10,145 nucleotides of DNA from Planctomycetaceae bacterium (GTDB taxonomy: Bacteria > Planctomycetota > Planctomycetia > Pirellulales > Pirellulaceae). The stretch's first letter is position 1. Every line of letters starts with the position of its first letter. Of the stretch, positions 1-6,962 are shown one piece after another. Under the pieces are notes generated by a model, which was not told where the DNA came from, did not search any database, and saw only the letters and a program-made list of their open reading frames with translations. The stretch lies in assembly GCA_012965455.1 (NCBI GenBank), contig DTSG01000279.1:1248-11392 (forward strand), in the 5' to 3' direction. A program made the translations under genes and the position numbers.

Positions 1-66
1 GATATTATCAACAGTTGCGTATTAGCGAATAAAGCAAAGTGGGGGAGAGTTTCTACTTGGCCTTGA
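1..66. other. unassigned left edge
   Basis: No recognisable gene. The frame that later encodes the esterase remnant is open here but ends in TGA at 64-66, and its translation does not look like the esterase body. Another frame ends in TAA at 30-32 after a nine-codon peptide. This could be sequence that replaced the front of the esterase, but the window edge prevents a decision. Confidence 0.3.
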
Positions 67-234
67 GGAATACAAATTGCCAAAGGTCAAACTCACGCGT
101 TCTTCAACAAGCAGCCGTGGAAGGACGTGACACTGATTGCCGCAGATCGGTTCCTAAACAAGCTCGGCTACCTCGAAGGTGAACCGACACTGTCGATGCC
201 TAAAACAGGTGCGAAGCTGGTCGGAAAGCCCTAG
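67..234 (+). pseudogene. C-terminal remnant of an alpha/beta-hydrolase (BD-FAE / acetyl-esterase type)
   Basis: The frame after the TGA at 64-66 runs to TAG at 232-234. It contains GQTHAFFN, then ADRFLNKLGYLEGEPTL. In esterases of the BD-FAE/dienelactone-hydrolase superfamily the catalytic histidine lies in a 'G.[GP]HGFFN' motif followed by a final helix 'ADKFLxSLGYLxGEPT', so this matches the extreme C-terminus, with H in the expected place. No start codon or ribosome site precedes it. The rest of the domain, including the nucleophile serine, would lie left of the window, and the in-frame stop separates it. It is probably a decayed gene, although a frameshift or assembly error near position 66 could also explain it. 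Such esterases often neighbour sulfatases in polysaccharide-use loci. It converges on the sulfatase operon. Confidence 0.6.
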
Positions 235-275
235 TGTTTGTGGATCCTTTTTGTTTGTTTGTGAATCGAACGCCT

Positions 276-313
276 GCCTTGAGGCGCGGCTTTTAGGACG
301 TCGCCTCCAAGGC
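276..313. terminator. stem-loop after the sulfatase operon (possible terminator or 3'-end hairpin)
   Basis: GCCTTGAGGCG (276-286) pairs with CGCCTCCAAGGC (302-313): eleven base pairs with one bulged base around a 15-nt loop. It begins 12 nt beyond the stop codon of the last sulfatase, between convergent genes. There is no real U-tract on the minus-strand side and only TTT on the plus side. It is therefore a plausible 3'-end stabiliser or weak bidirectional terminator, not a textbook intrinsic terminator. Confidence 0.4.
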
Positions 314-325
314 TTTGTCCGATGG

Positions 326-1711
326 CTATTCTTGTCCTGCTCGATGTCGATATGCGCTCAATTCCTTAAGCAAACGACCGACCACTTCCGGATGTTCCGC
401 GTTGATATTCTTCCGCTCTCCAACATCCTTCGACAAGTCAAACAGCAGCGGTGGATTGTGTTTCTTACTCTGTTCCTGTTTTCGTGTATCAGGACTTGAG
501 GAGCGTTCTTTGGTGCTGAGATGAATTTTGTAGTTCCCCGAGCGGAATGCCACTGCGCCGCTCGAGTAGAACCAATCTTTGCGCGGACCGACTTCGCCGC
601 GAAGCAGCACCCCGGACATATCTTTCGAGATGTATCCGCGTTGGCTTGTCGGTTCGGCGCCGCCCGCCAGGCTCGCAAAAGTTGCATAGAGGTCCAGGTT
701 TGCGGCCATGTCTTCAATAACTCCAGGTTTGACGCGGCCGGGCCAGTAAAAGATCCCCGGTACCCGGTAACCGCCCTCCCATGAGGTGCCCTTTTCGCCG
801 CGTAGCGGGGCCGCCGTGCCGCCATGCGGACCAAACATAGTCCACGGACCATTGTCGCTGGTGAATATCACTAGGGTGTCTTTTTCGATATCCAGTTTTT
901 CTAAGGTTCTCATGACCTGGCCTACCGACCAATCGATCTCCTCCACAACGTCCCCATAGCGTCCCCCTTTGCTCCGCCCCTGGAAGTCTTTTGAGGCAAA
1001 GATGGGGGCGTGCGGCATGTTGTGGGCGAGATACAAAAAGAAGCGTCGATCTTTGTTCTCCGTTATCCACTTTACGGCTTCTTCCGTATAGCGCTTGGTC
1101 AAGAGCTCTTGGTCCGCCGGCAACTCCACGACCTCGCGACCGCGAATCAGTGGGACCTGGAAGGTGAATTTGTCGCAGGCGTCAAAAAGGGACCGGGTCT
1201 GTTTCTTACCCTCTGGCGCCGGCACGTCGTTGCTGCCTGGCGTGCCGTAATGGGAATCGAATCCGCATTCCAGCGGATGCATCGGACTCTTCGTAAAGTC
1301 CTTTGGATAGCCCGCGAGGTGCCATTTTCCGAGGATAGCAGTCGTATAGCCCTGTCTCTTCAAAATGGCTGGCAGTAACTGGCTGCGGATGTCAGTCCAA
1401 TTGACCTTGCCCATGAGTGCCGGGTGGCGACCCGTCATGAGCCCTCTGCGGCTAGGCACGCATGTGGCTCCCGAGGAATAAAAACTCGTCCAACGTTGTC
1501 CTGCGGCAGCCAGGCGGTCAATGTTGGGGGTCTTGTTTGTGGGATTCCCATAACATCCGAGATCGCCGTAGCCCATGTCATCCACGAAGATCAATATGAT
1601 ATTCGGTTTCGGGGCGGGGCGTGTTTCCTTGGCGACGCTAACGCTACCCAGTAGCCAGAGTGACGCTGTCGCAGCGCCAACCAGTCCTCTTATAATCGCT
1701 CTTCTTTTCAT
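326..1711 (-). CDS. exported type I sulfatase, arylsulfatase A-like (fourth gene of operon)
   Basis: A 461-aa alkaline-phosphatase-fold sulfatase (Pfam Sulfatase) that hydrolyses sulfate esters after its cysteine becomes formylglycine. Residues 1-27 form a signal peptide (MKRRAIIRG, then a hydrophobic stretch). Visible active-site elements are D44-D45 (VDDMGYGD), C84 in CVPSR with R88, K129 and H131 in GKWHLAG, H230 and H234 in HNMPHAP, D286-N287 in FTSDNGPW, and K307 in RGEKGTSWEGG. The DMGYGDLGCYG and GEKGTSWEGG patterns are typical of arylsulfatase A-like enzymes. The C-terminal subdomain spans about 380-461. The substrate cannot be read from sequence. The start is supported by AGGA at 1718-1721, six bases before the ATG. 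It lies 33 bp downstream of the previous sulfatase, is probably co-transcribed, and appears intact. Confidence 0.95.
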   Translation of the reverse strand: MKRRAIIRGLVGAATASLWLLGSVSVAKETRPAPKPNIILIFVDDMGYGDLGCYGNPTNKTPNIDRLAAAGQRWTSFYSSGATCVPSRRGLMTGRHPALMGKVNWTDIRSQLLPAILKRQGYTTAILGKWHLAGYPKDFTKSPMHPLECGFDSHYGTPGSNDVPAPEGKKQTRSLFDACDKFTFQVPLIRGREVVELPADQELLTKRYTEEAVKWITENKDRRFFLYLAHNMPHAPIFASKDFQGRSKGGRYGDVVEEIDWSVGQVMRTLEKLDIEKDTLVIFTSDNGPWTMFGPHGGTAAPLRGEKGTSWEGGYRVPGIFYWPGRVKPGVIEDMAANLDLYATFASLAGGAEPTSQRGYISKDMSGVLLRGEVGPRKDWFYSSGAVAFRSGNYKIHLSTKERSSSPDTRKQEQSKKHNPPLLFDLSKDVGERKNINAEHPEVVGRLLKELSAYRHRAGQE

Positions 1712-1717
1712 TTTTTA

Positions 1718-1721
1718 TCCT
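1718..1721 (-). promoter_or_regulatory. Shine-Dalgarno of the fourth sulfatase
   Basis: On the minus strand AGGA lies six bases before the ATG at 1711. It sits in the 33-bp gap between the third and fourth sulfatase genes, so the last gene has its own ribosome site although it belongs to the same transcription unit. Confidence 0.6.
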
Positions 1722-1744
1722 GTCGTTTTCTCAATTCATCTATG

Positions 1745-3271
1745 TTATTCTTTTGAAGAAGAAACGCCATGCTCTTTTGGAACATCAAAGGTCTTTCGCG
1801 CTTGAGCAAGCTGCTGTTTCATGTCCGCGAGCGCGTTTTGATATTCGGGCAAATCAATCACATTGCGATACTCATGTGGATCATTCTTTAAATCGATCAA
1901 CTCCCATCCTAGATCAGTACGTTGTTTTGTGTAGTAGTGGATCAGCTTGAAGCGATCGGTGCGAAGCGCGTAATGTAATGGTATATTATGCTTACCGGGA
2001 GGTTCGTAATAGTGATAATAGATTGATTGGCGCCAGTCATCAGGGTTCTTTCCTTCGAGAATCGGCCGAAGGCTTCGCCCCTGCATGTCATTCGGAATTT
2101 TTAGGCCAGCAAAATCGAGAATAGTTGGGGCGTAATCAATGTTCAATGAATAGAGATCCGTCACGCTTCCAGCCTTGATCACTTTGGGGAAACGAATGGC
2201 AAGCGGGATGCGCAAGGCTTCCTCATGCACCAGGCGTTTGTCATACATATTGTGGTCACCGACAAACATGCCATTGTCAGAGGTGTAGATCACAATGGTG
2301 TTTTGTGTGAGTCCTTGCTCATCGAGAAAATCAAGAAAGCGTCCGACATTCTGATCAACCGAAACCATGACGCGCTTGTAATCTTTGACATATTGCTGAT
2401 AGAGCCACATCTCAAGAGCTTTACCATCTAGTCCTTCAGGCGGTGCTTCCTTGTGACGTTTGGCACCCCAGGTATGCCATCGTTCCTGTATTCCAGGAAC
2501 CATGCGATTGGTCGTATCTTGGACCGGTTTTGCGCGAGCTGAACTGTCATCATCAAAACTAACCGGAGTAGGGACGGTTACCTCATCAAAGAGGTTTTCA
2601 TGTTTGGGATCAGGGACAAACTCGGCATGAGGCGCCTTGTGATGGTAAAGTAGGCAGAATGGCTTTGTTTTATCGCGGCCCTTAAGCCAGTCCATCGCAA
2701 GATCCGTAATGATATCGGTGACATAGCCTTTGTGTTTCTTCTTTACGCCCTGTTCTATTAATTCGGGATCGATGTAATCCCCTTGCCCCGGTAGAATATT
2801 AGAATAATCAAAGCCCGTTGGGCTGCTGCGTAAATGCCACTTTCCGATAACAGCCGTTTGGTACCCTGCCTTTTGAAGCAGCTTGGGAAAGGTTTGCTGA
2901 TCGCCGTTGAAAGGTTGCCTGTTACTTAGTTGCCCGTTTTTGTGGCTATACTTGCCTGTCAGTAGTGTTGCACGGGATGGGGCACAAAGCGCATTGGTAT
3001 TGAAGCTATTTCGGAAGAGAATGCCTTCTTTGCCTATGCGATCAAGGTGAGGCGTCGAGGCACGCGAGTTGTCGTACGCTGACATCATCTGCACCGCGTG
3101 ATCGTCCGTCATAATGTAGACGATATTTGGTTTTTCATTTCCCTCGGCAACAATGGATGCGGCGGCGAAGCCCCAACAATATATCAGCGCCATCGTCCCG
3201 ACTCTGATTGCAAGGGCAGCTCTGAAAAGACCGTTTTGACGACGCTGGTTAGGTCGTTTCGTATTTGTCAT
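1745..3271 (-). CDS. exported type I sulfatase, GlcNAc-6-/choline-sulfatase-like (third gene of operon)
   Basis: A 508-aa sulfatase. A long basic N-terminus (1-16) is followed by a hydrophobic segment (about 17-42), so it is exported or lipid-side anchored. Catalytic features: D56-D57 in IMTDDH, C96 in CAPSR with R100, K144 and H146 in GKWHL, H215 in APHAEF, D332-N333 in YTSDNGMFVGDH, and K345 in YDKRLVHEE. 'MTDDHAVQMMSAY' and 'GDHNMYDKRLVHEEALRIPL' recall the large bacterial group containing N-acetylglucosamine-6-sulfatase-like enzymes (SulfAtlas S1_8/S1_11 neighbourhood). The exact subfamily is uncertain. The ATG overlaps the stop of the upstream sulfatase by 4 nt (ATGA). An AAAGG at 3280-3284 sits inside the upstream gene, indicating translational coupling. 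The length is normal and no damage is seen. Confidence 0.95.
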   Translation of the reverse strand: MTNTKRPNQRRQNGLFRAALAIRVGTMALIYCWGFAAASIVAEGNEKPNIVYIMTDDHAVQMMSAYDNSRASTPHLDRIGKEGILFRNSFNTNALCAPSRATLLTGKYSHKNGQLSNRQPFNGDQQTFPKLLQKAGYQTAVIGKWHLRSSPTGFDYSNILPGQGDYIDPELIEQGVKKKHKGYVTDIITDLAMDWLKGRDKTKPFCLLYHHKAPHAEFVPDPKHENLFDEVTVPTPVSFDDDSSARAKPVQDTTNRMVPGIQERWHTWGAKRHKEAPPEGLDGKALEMWLYQQYVKDYKRVMVSVDQNVGRFLDFLDEQGLTQNTIVIYTSDNGMFVGDHNMYDKRLVHEEALRIPLAIRFPKVIKAGSVTDLYSLNIDYAPTILDFAGLKIPNDMQGRSLRPILEGKNPDDWRQSIYYHYYEPPGKHNIPLHYALRTDRFKLIHYYTKQRTDLGWELIDLKNDPHEYRNVIDLPEYQNALADMKQQLAQARKTFDVPKEHGVSSSKE

Positions 3272-4950
3272 AATAGATGCCTTTCTTTATCGATCAAAGC
3301 TCGCGAATAACTCGCCCCCTGCCCTGTCCTCCTACTACCTCTTGGGTTTTTAGCTTTCTTCCGCTTCTTTGAAGAAGGATCTTCCATACATTTTTTCATT
3401 TTTTCCAGAATATCATCAAATGTTCCAGGTCCTTGAGCGTTACCGCCTGGAACAAACTCACCGTAAGGGCGACCTTCAAACTTCAGAAGCTCTTCTTTGA
3501 GCATCGCGCGGAGTTCTTCTATTGTTCCGGCATACTTCGGGTTATCGACCAGGTTATTTGTCTCCGCGCGGTCTTTCTTAAGGTTGTAGAGCTGGTGATA
3601 GCTGAGCGCGTTCGGGTTATCCCTGCCACGTGAGATACCACCGCTCAAGCCGGTAAGGGTTTTCTCTATAGCTCTTTCATTTTTACGCATTTCCTCAACC
3701 TGATCGGTCGTAAAACGCAAGGTCATGTAACTCCACTCTTTGGTCTTGACCGCCCGTGAAGCTCCCATCTCGTTGAAAACATAATCGCGAACCGGGGCAT
3801 TCCGGTCCTTAAACAACGGAGTCATACTCACTCCATCCATTTTATATCCCTCTGGCAACTCCACCCCTGCAAGATCAAACCATGTAGAAACAAAGTCAGT
3901 ATTCTGGATAAGCTCTTCAGTCACGACGCCTTTTTCAATTCCAGCGGGCCAACTGATAATACACGGCACTTCTGTTCCATCTATCGTATAAAGAGAGCCC
4001 TTACGCTTCGAGCCGTGGTCGGCAACAAAACAGACCAGGGTATTGTCTGCGATTCCGAGCTCTTCCAGTTTATCGAGCAGCATGCCCAGTGAATCGTCCA
4101 TCCACAAGTAACCAGCATTGTTGACAGGATCAAGGCCTGCTTCTTTCAGCCGCGTTATCACCGACTCGCGATCCATGATCCCGATCGGTTTTTCCAGAAA
4201 ACCTTCAGCTGTAACCAACTCTTTTTCCGTTAAAGAATTGTACCACTCTTTATTTGGCCCGTGGAGCAGCGTTGTTCCGTAGTAAAGAAAGAACGGTTGA
4301 TCTTTATGCTCTTCAACAAACTCAAGTGCGGCGCTGATGGTCCATTCCGGGTTGTGTCCTTTAAACGGGGCTTTCATGTTGTCCATATAAATATTTTTCG
4401 CCCAGGTGTAACCATATGATTTGAGCAGTTCGCGATCTTGCTTTTCACGCTCATATTTCTTCTGATTCAGTCCATCAGTGTAAGGGACATTTTTAGGGAT
4501 GTTCAAATCCTGGTCCCCCACAGCATGACCGCCAGAAACATGAAATTTACCAACCATCCCGGTAGCGTAACCATGGTCAGCCAATACCTTGGCAACATTC
4601 ATATTATCCGGCTCAAGCCCAACATTAAACGCCGGCAATGTCTGAGTGCCCTTCGGGCATTCCGCAAAAAGTTTATCCGAATAGGATGAACTGGCATAGC
4701 GCCCGGTCATACAGGTATAGCGAGAAGGGGTACAGACCGTACTGGTCATATGCGCGTTGTTGAATGTCAGTCCGTTTTTCGCCAGTCGATCAAGGCTGGG
4801 GGTAAGAACATTACCGCCGTACACACTGGTCTCGGCCTTGTCATAATCATCAACAATAAAAAAGATGATATTCGGTTTTTCCGCAGCCAGAGCATTCGCC
4901 ACCAACGATGCTCCAATAATAATCCCTGACACTATAAATTTATTGATCAT
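3268..4950 (-). CDS. exported type I sulfatase with basic C-terminal tail (second gene of operon)
   Basis: 560 aa when started at the ATG at 4950. The reading frame extends to 5013, but the internal start opens directly into a clean signal peptide (MINKFIVSGIIIG...ANALAAE), whereas the longer version would place about 21 mostly basic residues ahead of it. Key residues in the short numbering: D34-D35 (IVDDYD), C73 in CTPSR with R77, K135 and H137 in GKFH (Phe instead of the common Trp), H230 in TTLLHGP, and D311-H312 in VADHGSKRKGS. The DHG form of the metal site is a normal alternative to DNG. Residues 527-541 are Lys/Arg-rich (SSKKRKKAKNPRGSRR). The start overlaps the upstream stop by 11 nt and the stop overlaps the next start by 4 nt. 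The subfamily and substrate are not recognised. Confidence 0.93.
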   Translation of the reverse strand: MINKFIVSGIIIGASLVANALAAEKPNIIFFIVDDYDKAETSVYGGNVLTPSLDRLAKNGLTFNNAHMTSTVCTPSRYTCMTGRYASSSYSDKLFAECPKGTQTLPAFNVGLEPDNMNVAKVLADHGYATGMVGKFHVSGGHAVGDQDLNIPKNVPYTDGLNQKKYEREKQDRELLKSYGYTWAKNIYMDNMKAPFKGHNPEWTISAALEFVEEHKDQPFFLYYGTTLLHGPNKEWYNSLTEKELVTAEGFLEKPIGIMDRESVITRLKEAGLDPVNNAGYLWMDDSLGMLLDKLEELGIADNTLVCFVADHGSKRKGSLYTIDGTEVPCIISWPAGIEKGVVTEELIQNTDFVSTWFDLAGVELPEGYKMDGVSMTPLFKDRNAPVRDYVFNEMGASRAVKTKEWSYMTLRFTTDQVEEMRKNERAIEKTLTGLSGGISRGRDNPNALSYHQLYNLKKDRAETNNLVDNPKYAGTIEELRAMLKEELLKFEGRPYGEFVPGGNAQGPGTFDDILEKMKKCMEDPSSKKRKKAKNPRGSRRTGQGASYSRALIDKERHLL

Positions 4951-6331
4951 TTTTCTTTTTACCTTTGTTTCCCGTTTTTTTCTTTTTGGGATCTGCCGTT
5001 TGGAAGGAATCATTCAACTTTTCCATATCGGCCTTAAGCTGGGCGTGCATCTCCTCTACTTTTTGAAAATATTCAGGGTTGTTGGCGAGGTTATCCAACT
5101 CCCACGGATCATTTTTGATATTGTATAGCTCAAACTCAGGGTGCTTCACAACACGGTCGACTTTTGCTTGGGCATCAGGATCCGTCTTGGCTGTTTCCAC
5201 CCATTCCCTCCATGCTTTGGCGAATAACTTAGCGCTATTGGAGTTCATGATAGTGGTCACATAGTAGTCATTCTCCTGCTCAGGGCTCCAAATAAGTTTA
5301 TACTCTTTGTTGCGAATGGCTCTTTGCGTATAACCAGATTGATGAACCAGGTAAGCATGTTCGCGATGATCAGAGGTCTTTCCTTTTAACACCGGAAATA
5401 AACTTTTGCCGTCGGTCGCAGGAGCCTCTCCGCCTGCAATATCAACTAAAGTAGGAACAATATCACAATACATAGCAACCGCGTCTGTGACGGCTGGCTC
5501 AAGTTTCCCCGGCCAGCGCACGAGGCACAGTGCCTTGGTTCCGTAGTCATAGACCGACCATTTACCGTTCGGCAAAGCGGTTCCCTGTTCGCTTAAAAAG
5601 ATGAACACCGTGTTTTCTGCCAGCTTCATGTCATCAAGTAGCTGCATAGTAGCACCAACCTGATGGTCCAAATCTTCAACTTCAGCCGCGTGTCTAGCCA
5701 GCGCCTCACGGGTAATCGGCGTATCCACCATATTAGGCGGGACTACAATCTTCTCCAAAGGAAAATTAGATGCGTCCCCAATCGTCCACGGGTGGTGTGC
5801 ATGAACCGAAGCAACAACCATGCAAAATGGTTTATCCTCGGCCTGAGAGGTTTCTATAAACTGTTGCACCCCACTCATCTCCCAGTTGGGAGCATTATCA
5901 TTAGCATTGCCTGTAAATCCGGGAACTTTCTGAAACATAGTTTTAGTATTAAAATGGGTCTTCCCCGTCAAACCGACCTTATAGCCTAGATCTCCAAGAT
6001 AGTTGACTATGTTTTTATAATCTCCGGCAGGTTTATTACCATTACTATAAACACGACTGCTTGGGGGCAACAATCCAGTATAAAGCTCATGTCGCGTAGG
6101 AGCACAGATCGCCGCGGAGCAAGAGAAATTCGTAAAACGCACTCCTTGGGCAGCAAGCTTATCGATATTCGGAGTACGGGTATATAAGCCCGCATCAACG
6201 CAGCCGAAGCTTGACCAGCTGACATCGTCAGCCAGTACAATCACAAAGTTCGGTTTTTCTTCCGCTATTACTGGTACAGCAAAAAGTGCCGCCAGCACAG
6301 CACCGGCCAAAAGTCGTTTTGATTTTATCAT
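4940..6331 (-). CDS. exported type I sulfatase of the 'SEQG' type (first gene of operon)
   Basis: 463 aa with a clear signal peptide (MIKSKRLLAGAVLAALFAVPVIAEE). D35-D36 lie in LADDVSWSSFG. The formylglycine cysteine is C76 in CAPTR with R80 (Thr replaces the usual Ser, still within CxPxR). GKTH gives K124 and H126, HAHHP covers 177-181, and K257 lies in GKWSVYD. The usual metal-binding Asp-Asn/His is E248-Q249 in FLSEQGTALPNGKW. I believe this belongs to a recognised PVC/Bacteroidetes sulfatase group with the same SEQG signature, so it is probably active, not damaged. The tail (449-463) is almost all Lys, Gly and Asn. It is the promoter-proximal gene. GGAA and GGAG lie just before the ATG at 6331, but the spacing of the nearer one is short. 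Confidence 0.92.
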   Translation of the reverse strand: MIKSKRLLAGAVLAALFAVPVIAEEKPNFVIVLADDVSWSSFGCVDAGLYTRTPNIDKLAAQGVRFTNFSCSAAICAPTRHELYTGLLPPSSRVYSNGNKPAGDYKNIVNYLGDLGYKVGLTGKTHFNTKTMFQKVPGFTGNANDNAPNWEMSGVQQFIETSQAEDKPFCMVVASVHAHHPWTIGDASNFPLEKIVVPPNMVDTPITREALARHAAEVEDLDHQVGATMQLLDDMKLAENTVFIFLSEQGTALPNGKWSVYDYGTKALCLVRWPGKLEPAVTDAVAMYCDIVPTLVDIAGGEAPATDGKSLFPVLKGKTSDHREHAYLVHQSGYTQRAIRNKEYKLIWSPEQENDYYVTTIMNSNSAKLFAKAWREWVETAKTDPDAQAKVDRVVKHPEFELYNIKNDPWELDNLANNPEYFQKVEEMHAQLKADMEKLNDSFQTADPKKKKTGNKGKKKNDQ

Positions 6332-6490
6332 TGCTCCGTTCCTTGATCCGGCCTGCTCAGCTGGTGAAGACTGGTCCTCGAGATCTTGTCATCTTCGCCG
6401 CTTGCGGCGAAGATGACAAGGGTTTGGCAGCGGATGTCTTCCTCCAGCTTCCAGAGAATCTGTTCCTGAAGATCCACCTTCTGTTGGTAG
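6332..6490. other. leader of the sulfatase operon; no intact gene
   Basis: This stretch lies between the first sulfatase and the integrase debris and contains the 36-bp palindrome described separately. On the minus strand an open stretch from about 6516 down to 6328 reads TEPRFYQQKVDLQEQILWKL, with coding-like codon use, but I recognise no family. It could be a gene fragment or chance. The operon promoter must lie here or further right; I could not pick a convincing -35/-10 pair. Confidence 0.35.
6385..6420. repeat. perfect 36-bp palindrome (17-bp arms, 2-nt centre)
   Basis: CTTGTCATCTTCGCCGC is followed by TT and then by its exact reverse complement. The symmetry stops at both ends. The hairpin lies 54-89 bases upstream of the first sulfatase start, on the transcript side of the operon. 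No T-run follows on either strand, so it is not an intrinsic terminator. It could be a leader-RNA structure, a protein operator, a REP-like element or a recombination scar. Confidence 0.85.
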
Positions 6491-6658
6491 AAACGTGGCT
6501 CCGTCGCAATCGTCACCGAAGACGACTATGAAAAAGCGGCGCAAAATGCGGCGCAGCACATGCACGTAATGCCTCGTATCGACTCGCAACCCCAAAACAG
6601 TGACCCTACAAAAACAGGCATTTCCCGTCACAGACCGTCACAAGCTTTTTGTGCATAG
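6491..6658 (+). pseudogene. C-terminal remnant of a tyrosine site-specific integrase
   Basis: A frame bounded by TAG at 6488-6490 and TAG at 6656-6658 encodes about 55 residues beginning KRGSVAIVTEDDYEKAAQ. Many planctomycete tyrosine integrases end, just after the catalytic-domain tail, with 'VT(D/E)xD(F/Y)EKAAQNxAQ' and then a variable low-complexity stretch. The piece AIVTEDDYEKAAQNAAQ fits that well. In the same frame, past the stop, the DNA reads AQVGDEGL, the familiar 'VGDxGLEP' ending of integrase genes that overlap a tRNA-derived att site. The catalytic domain (R...HxxR...Y) is absent. The join with foreign sequence is at about 6490-6505. There is no start codon, so this is non-functional debris. 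Confidence 0.55.
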
Positions 6659-6665
6659 GCCCAAG

Positions 6666-6682
6666 TGGGCGATGAGGGACTC
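6666..6682 (+). repeat. 17-bp direct repeat, left copy: att-like tRNA 3'-end sequence
   Basis: TGGGCGATGAGGGACTC is identical to 8438-8454 in the same orientation. Read on the minus strand it is GAGTCCCTCATCGCCCA, which looks like the T-loop edge, T-stem and acceptor 3' strand of a tRNA ending in CCCA. No matching 5' acceptor strand (GGGCGAT) lies nearby, so it is not a tRNA gene. tRNA 3' ends are classic integrase attachment cores, and this one directly follows the integrase remnant. Confidence 0.6.
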
Positions 6683-6725
6683 TTGAACAAGAAACACCTA
6701 TACAGTGGGTGATTTTCGCAACGGT

Positions 6726-6746
6726 AAACGTATACAGTATACGTTT
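6726..6746. promoter_or_regulatory. GTATACGTTT palindrome left of the SUMF1 gene
   Basis: AAACGTATAC, one A, then GTATACGTTT: a perfect dyad with 10-bp arms. Each arm is the same motif that recurs four times at 8247-8303 on the other side of the gene. The shape suits a dimeric DNA-binding protein (repressor, or recombination accessory factor). No known regulator motif is recognised. Confidence 0.5.
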
Positions 6747-6779
6747 TCAGAAACATTCGGCAAATCCTAGCAGCGAAAA

Positions 6780-6808
6780 TTCTATGTCCCCCGCCGCCGG
6801 GCAAGGAA
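6780..6808 (+). repeat. C-rich GCCGGGCAAGGAA repeat, left copy
   Basis: TTCTATGTCCCCC followed by GCCGCCGGGCAAGGAA. It matches 8167-8201, sharing TTCTAT, a CCCCC run and an exact 15-bp CCGCCGGGCAAGGAA (6794-6808 = 8187-8201), with small indels between. It lies between the GTATAC dyad and the SUMF1 gene. Confidence 0.6.
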
Positions 6809-6962
6809 AATGGGGATCCAAAAGACTTGCAACCGCCGCCTGAGGAGGCGAAGATGGGGGCTGCTGATTTCCAATCGGGGATGAAATAGGATAGGCTAAA
6901 GGCTTGCAACACCGCAACCATTTCAAACGAACACATGTTACCAAGTAAAAAGAAGGGCAGAG

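Noticed and set aside
271..286. Smaller CGCCT/AGGCG hairpin as a plus-strand terminator
   Set aside because: A five-base stem, out-competed by the longer stem at 276-313, and the following CGGCTTTTAGG is a poor U-tract.
714..1070. Overlapping ORFs inside the sulfatases on both strands
   Set aside because: They are frame shadows of genes with full sulfatase motifs.
4951..5013. Longer N-terminus for the second sulfatase (start at 5013)
   Set aside because: It would put about 21 mostly basic residues before a complete signal peptide and overlap the upstream gene by 74 nt; the ATG at 4950 gives a normal exported protein.
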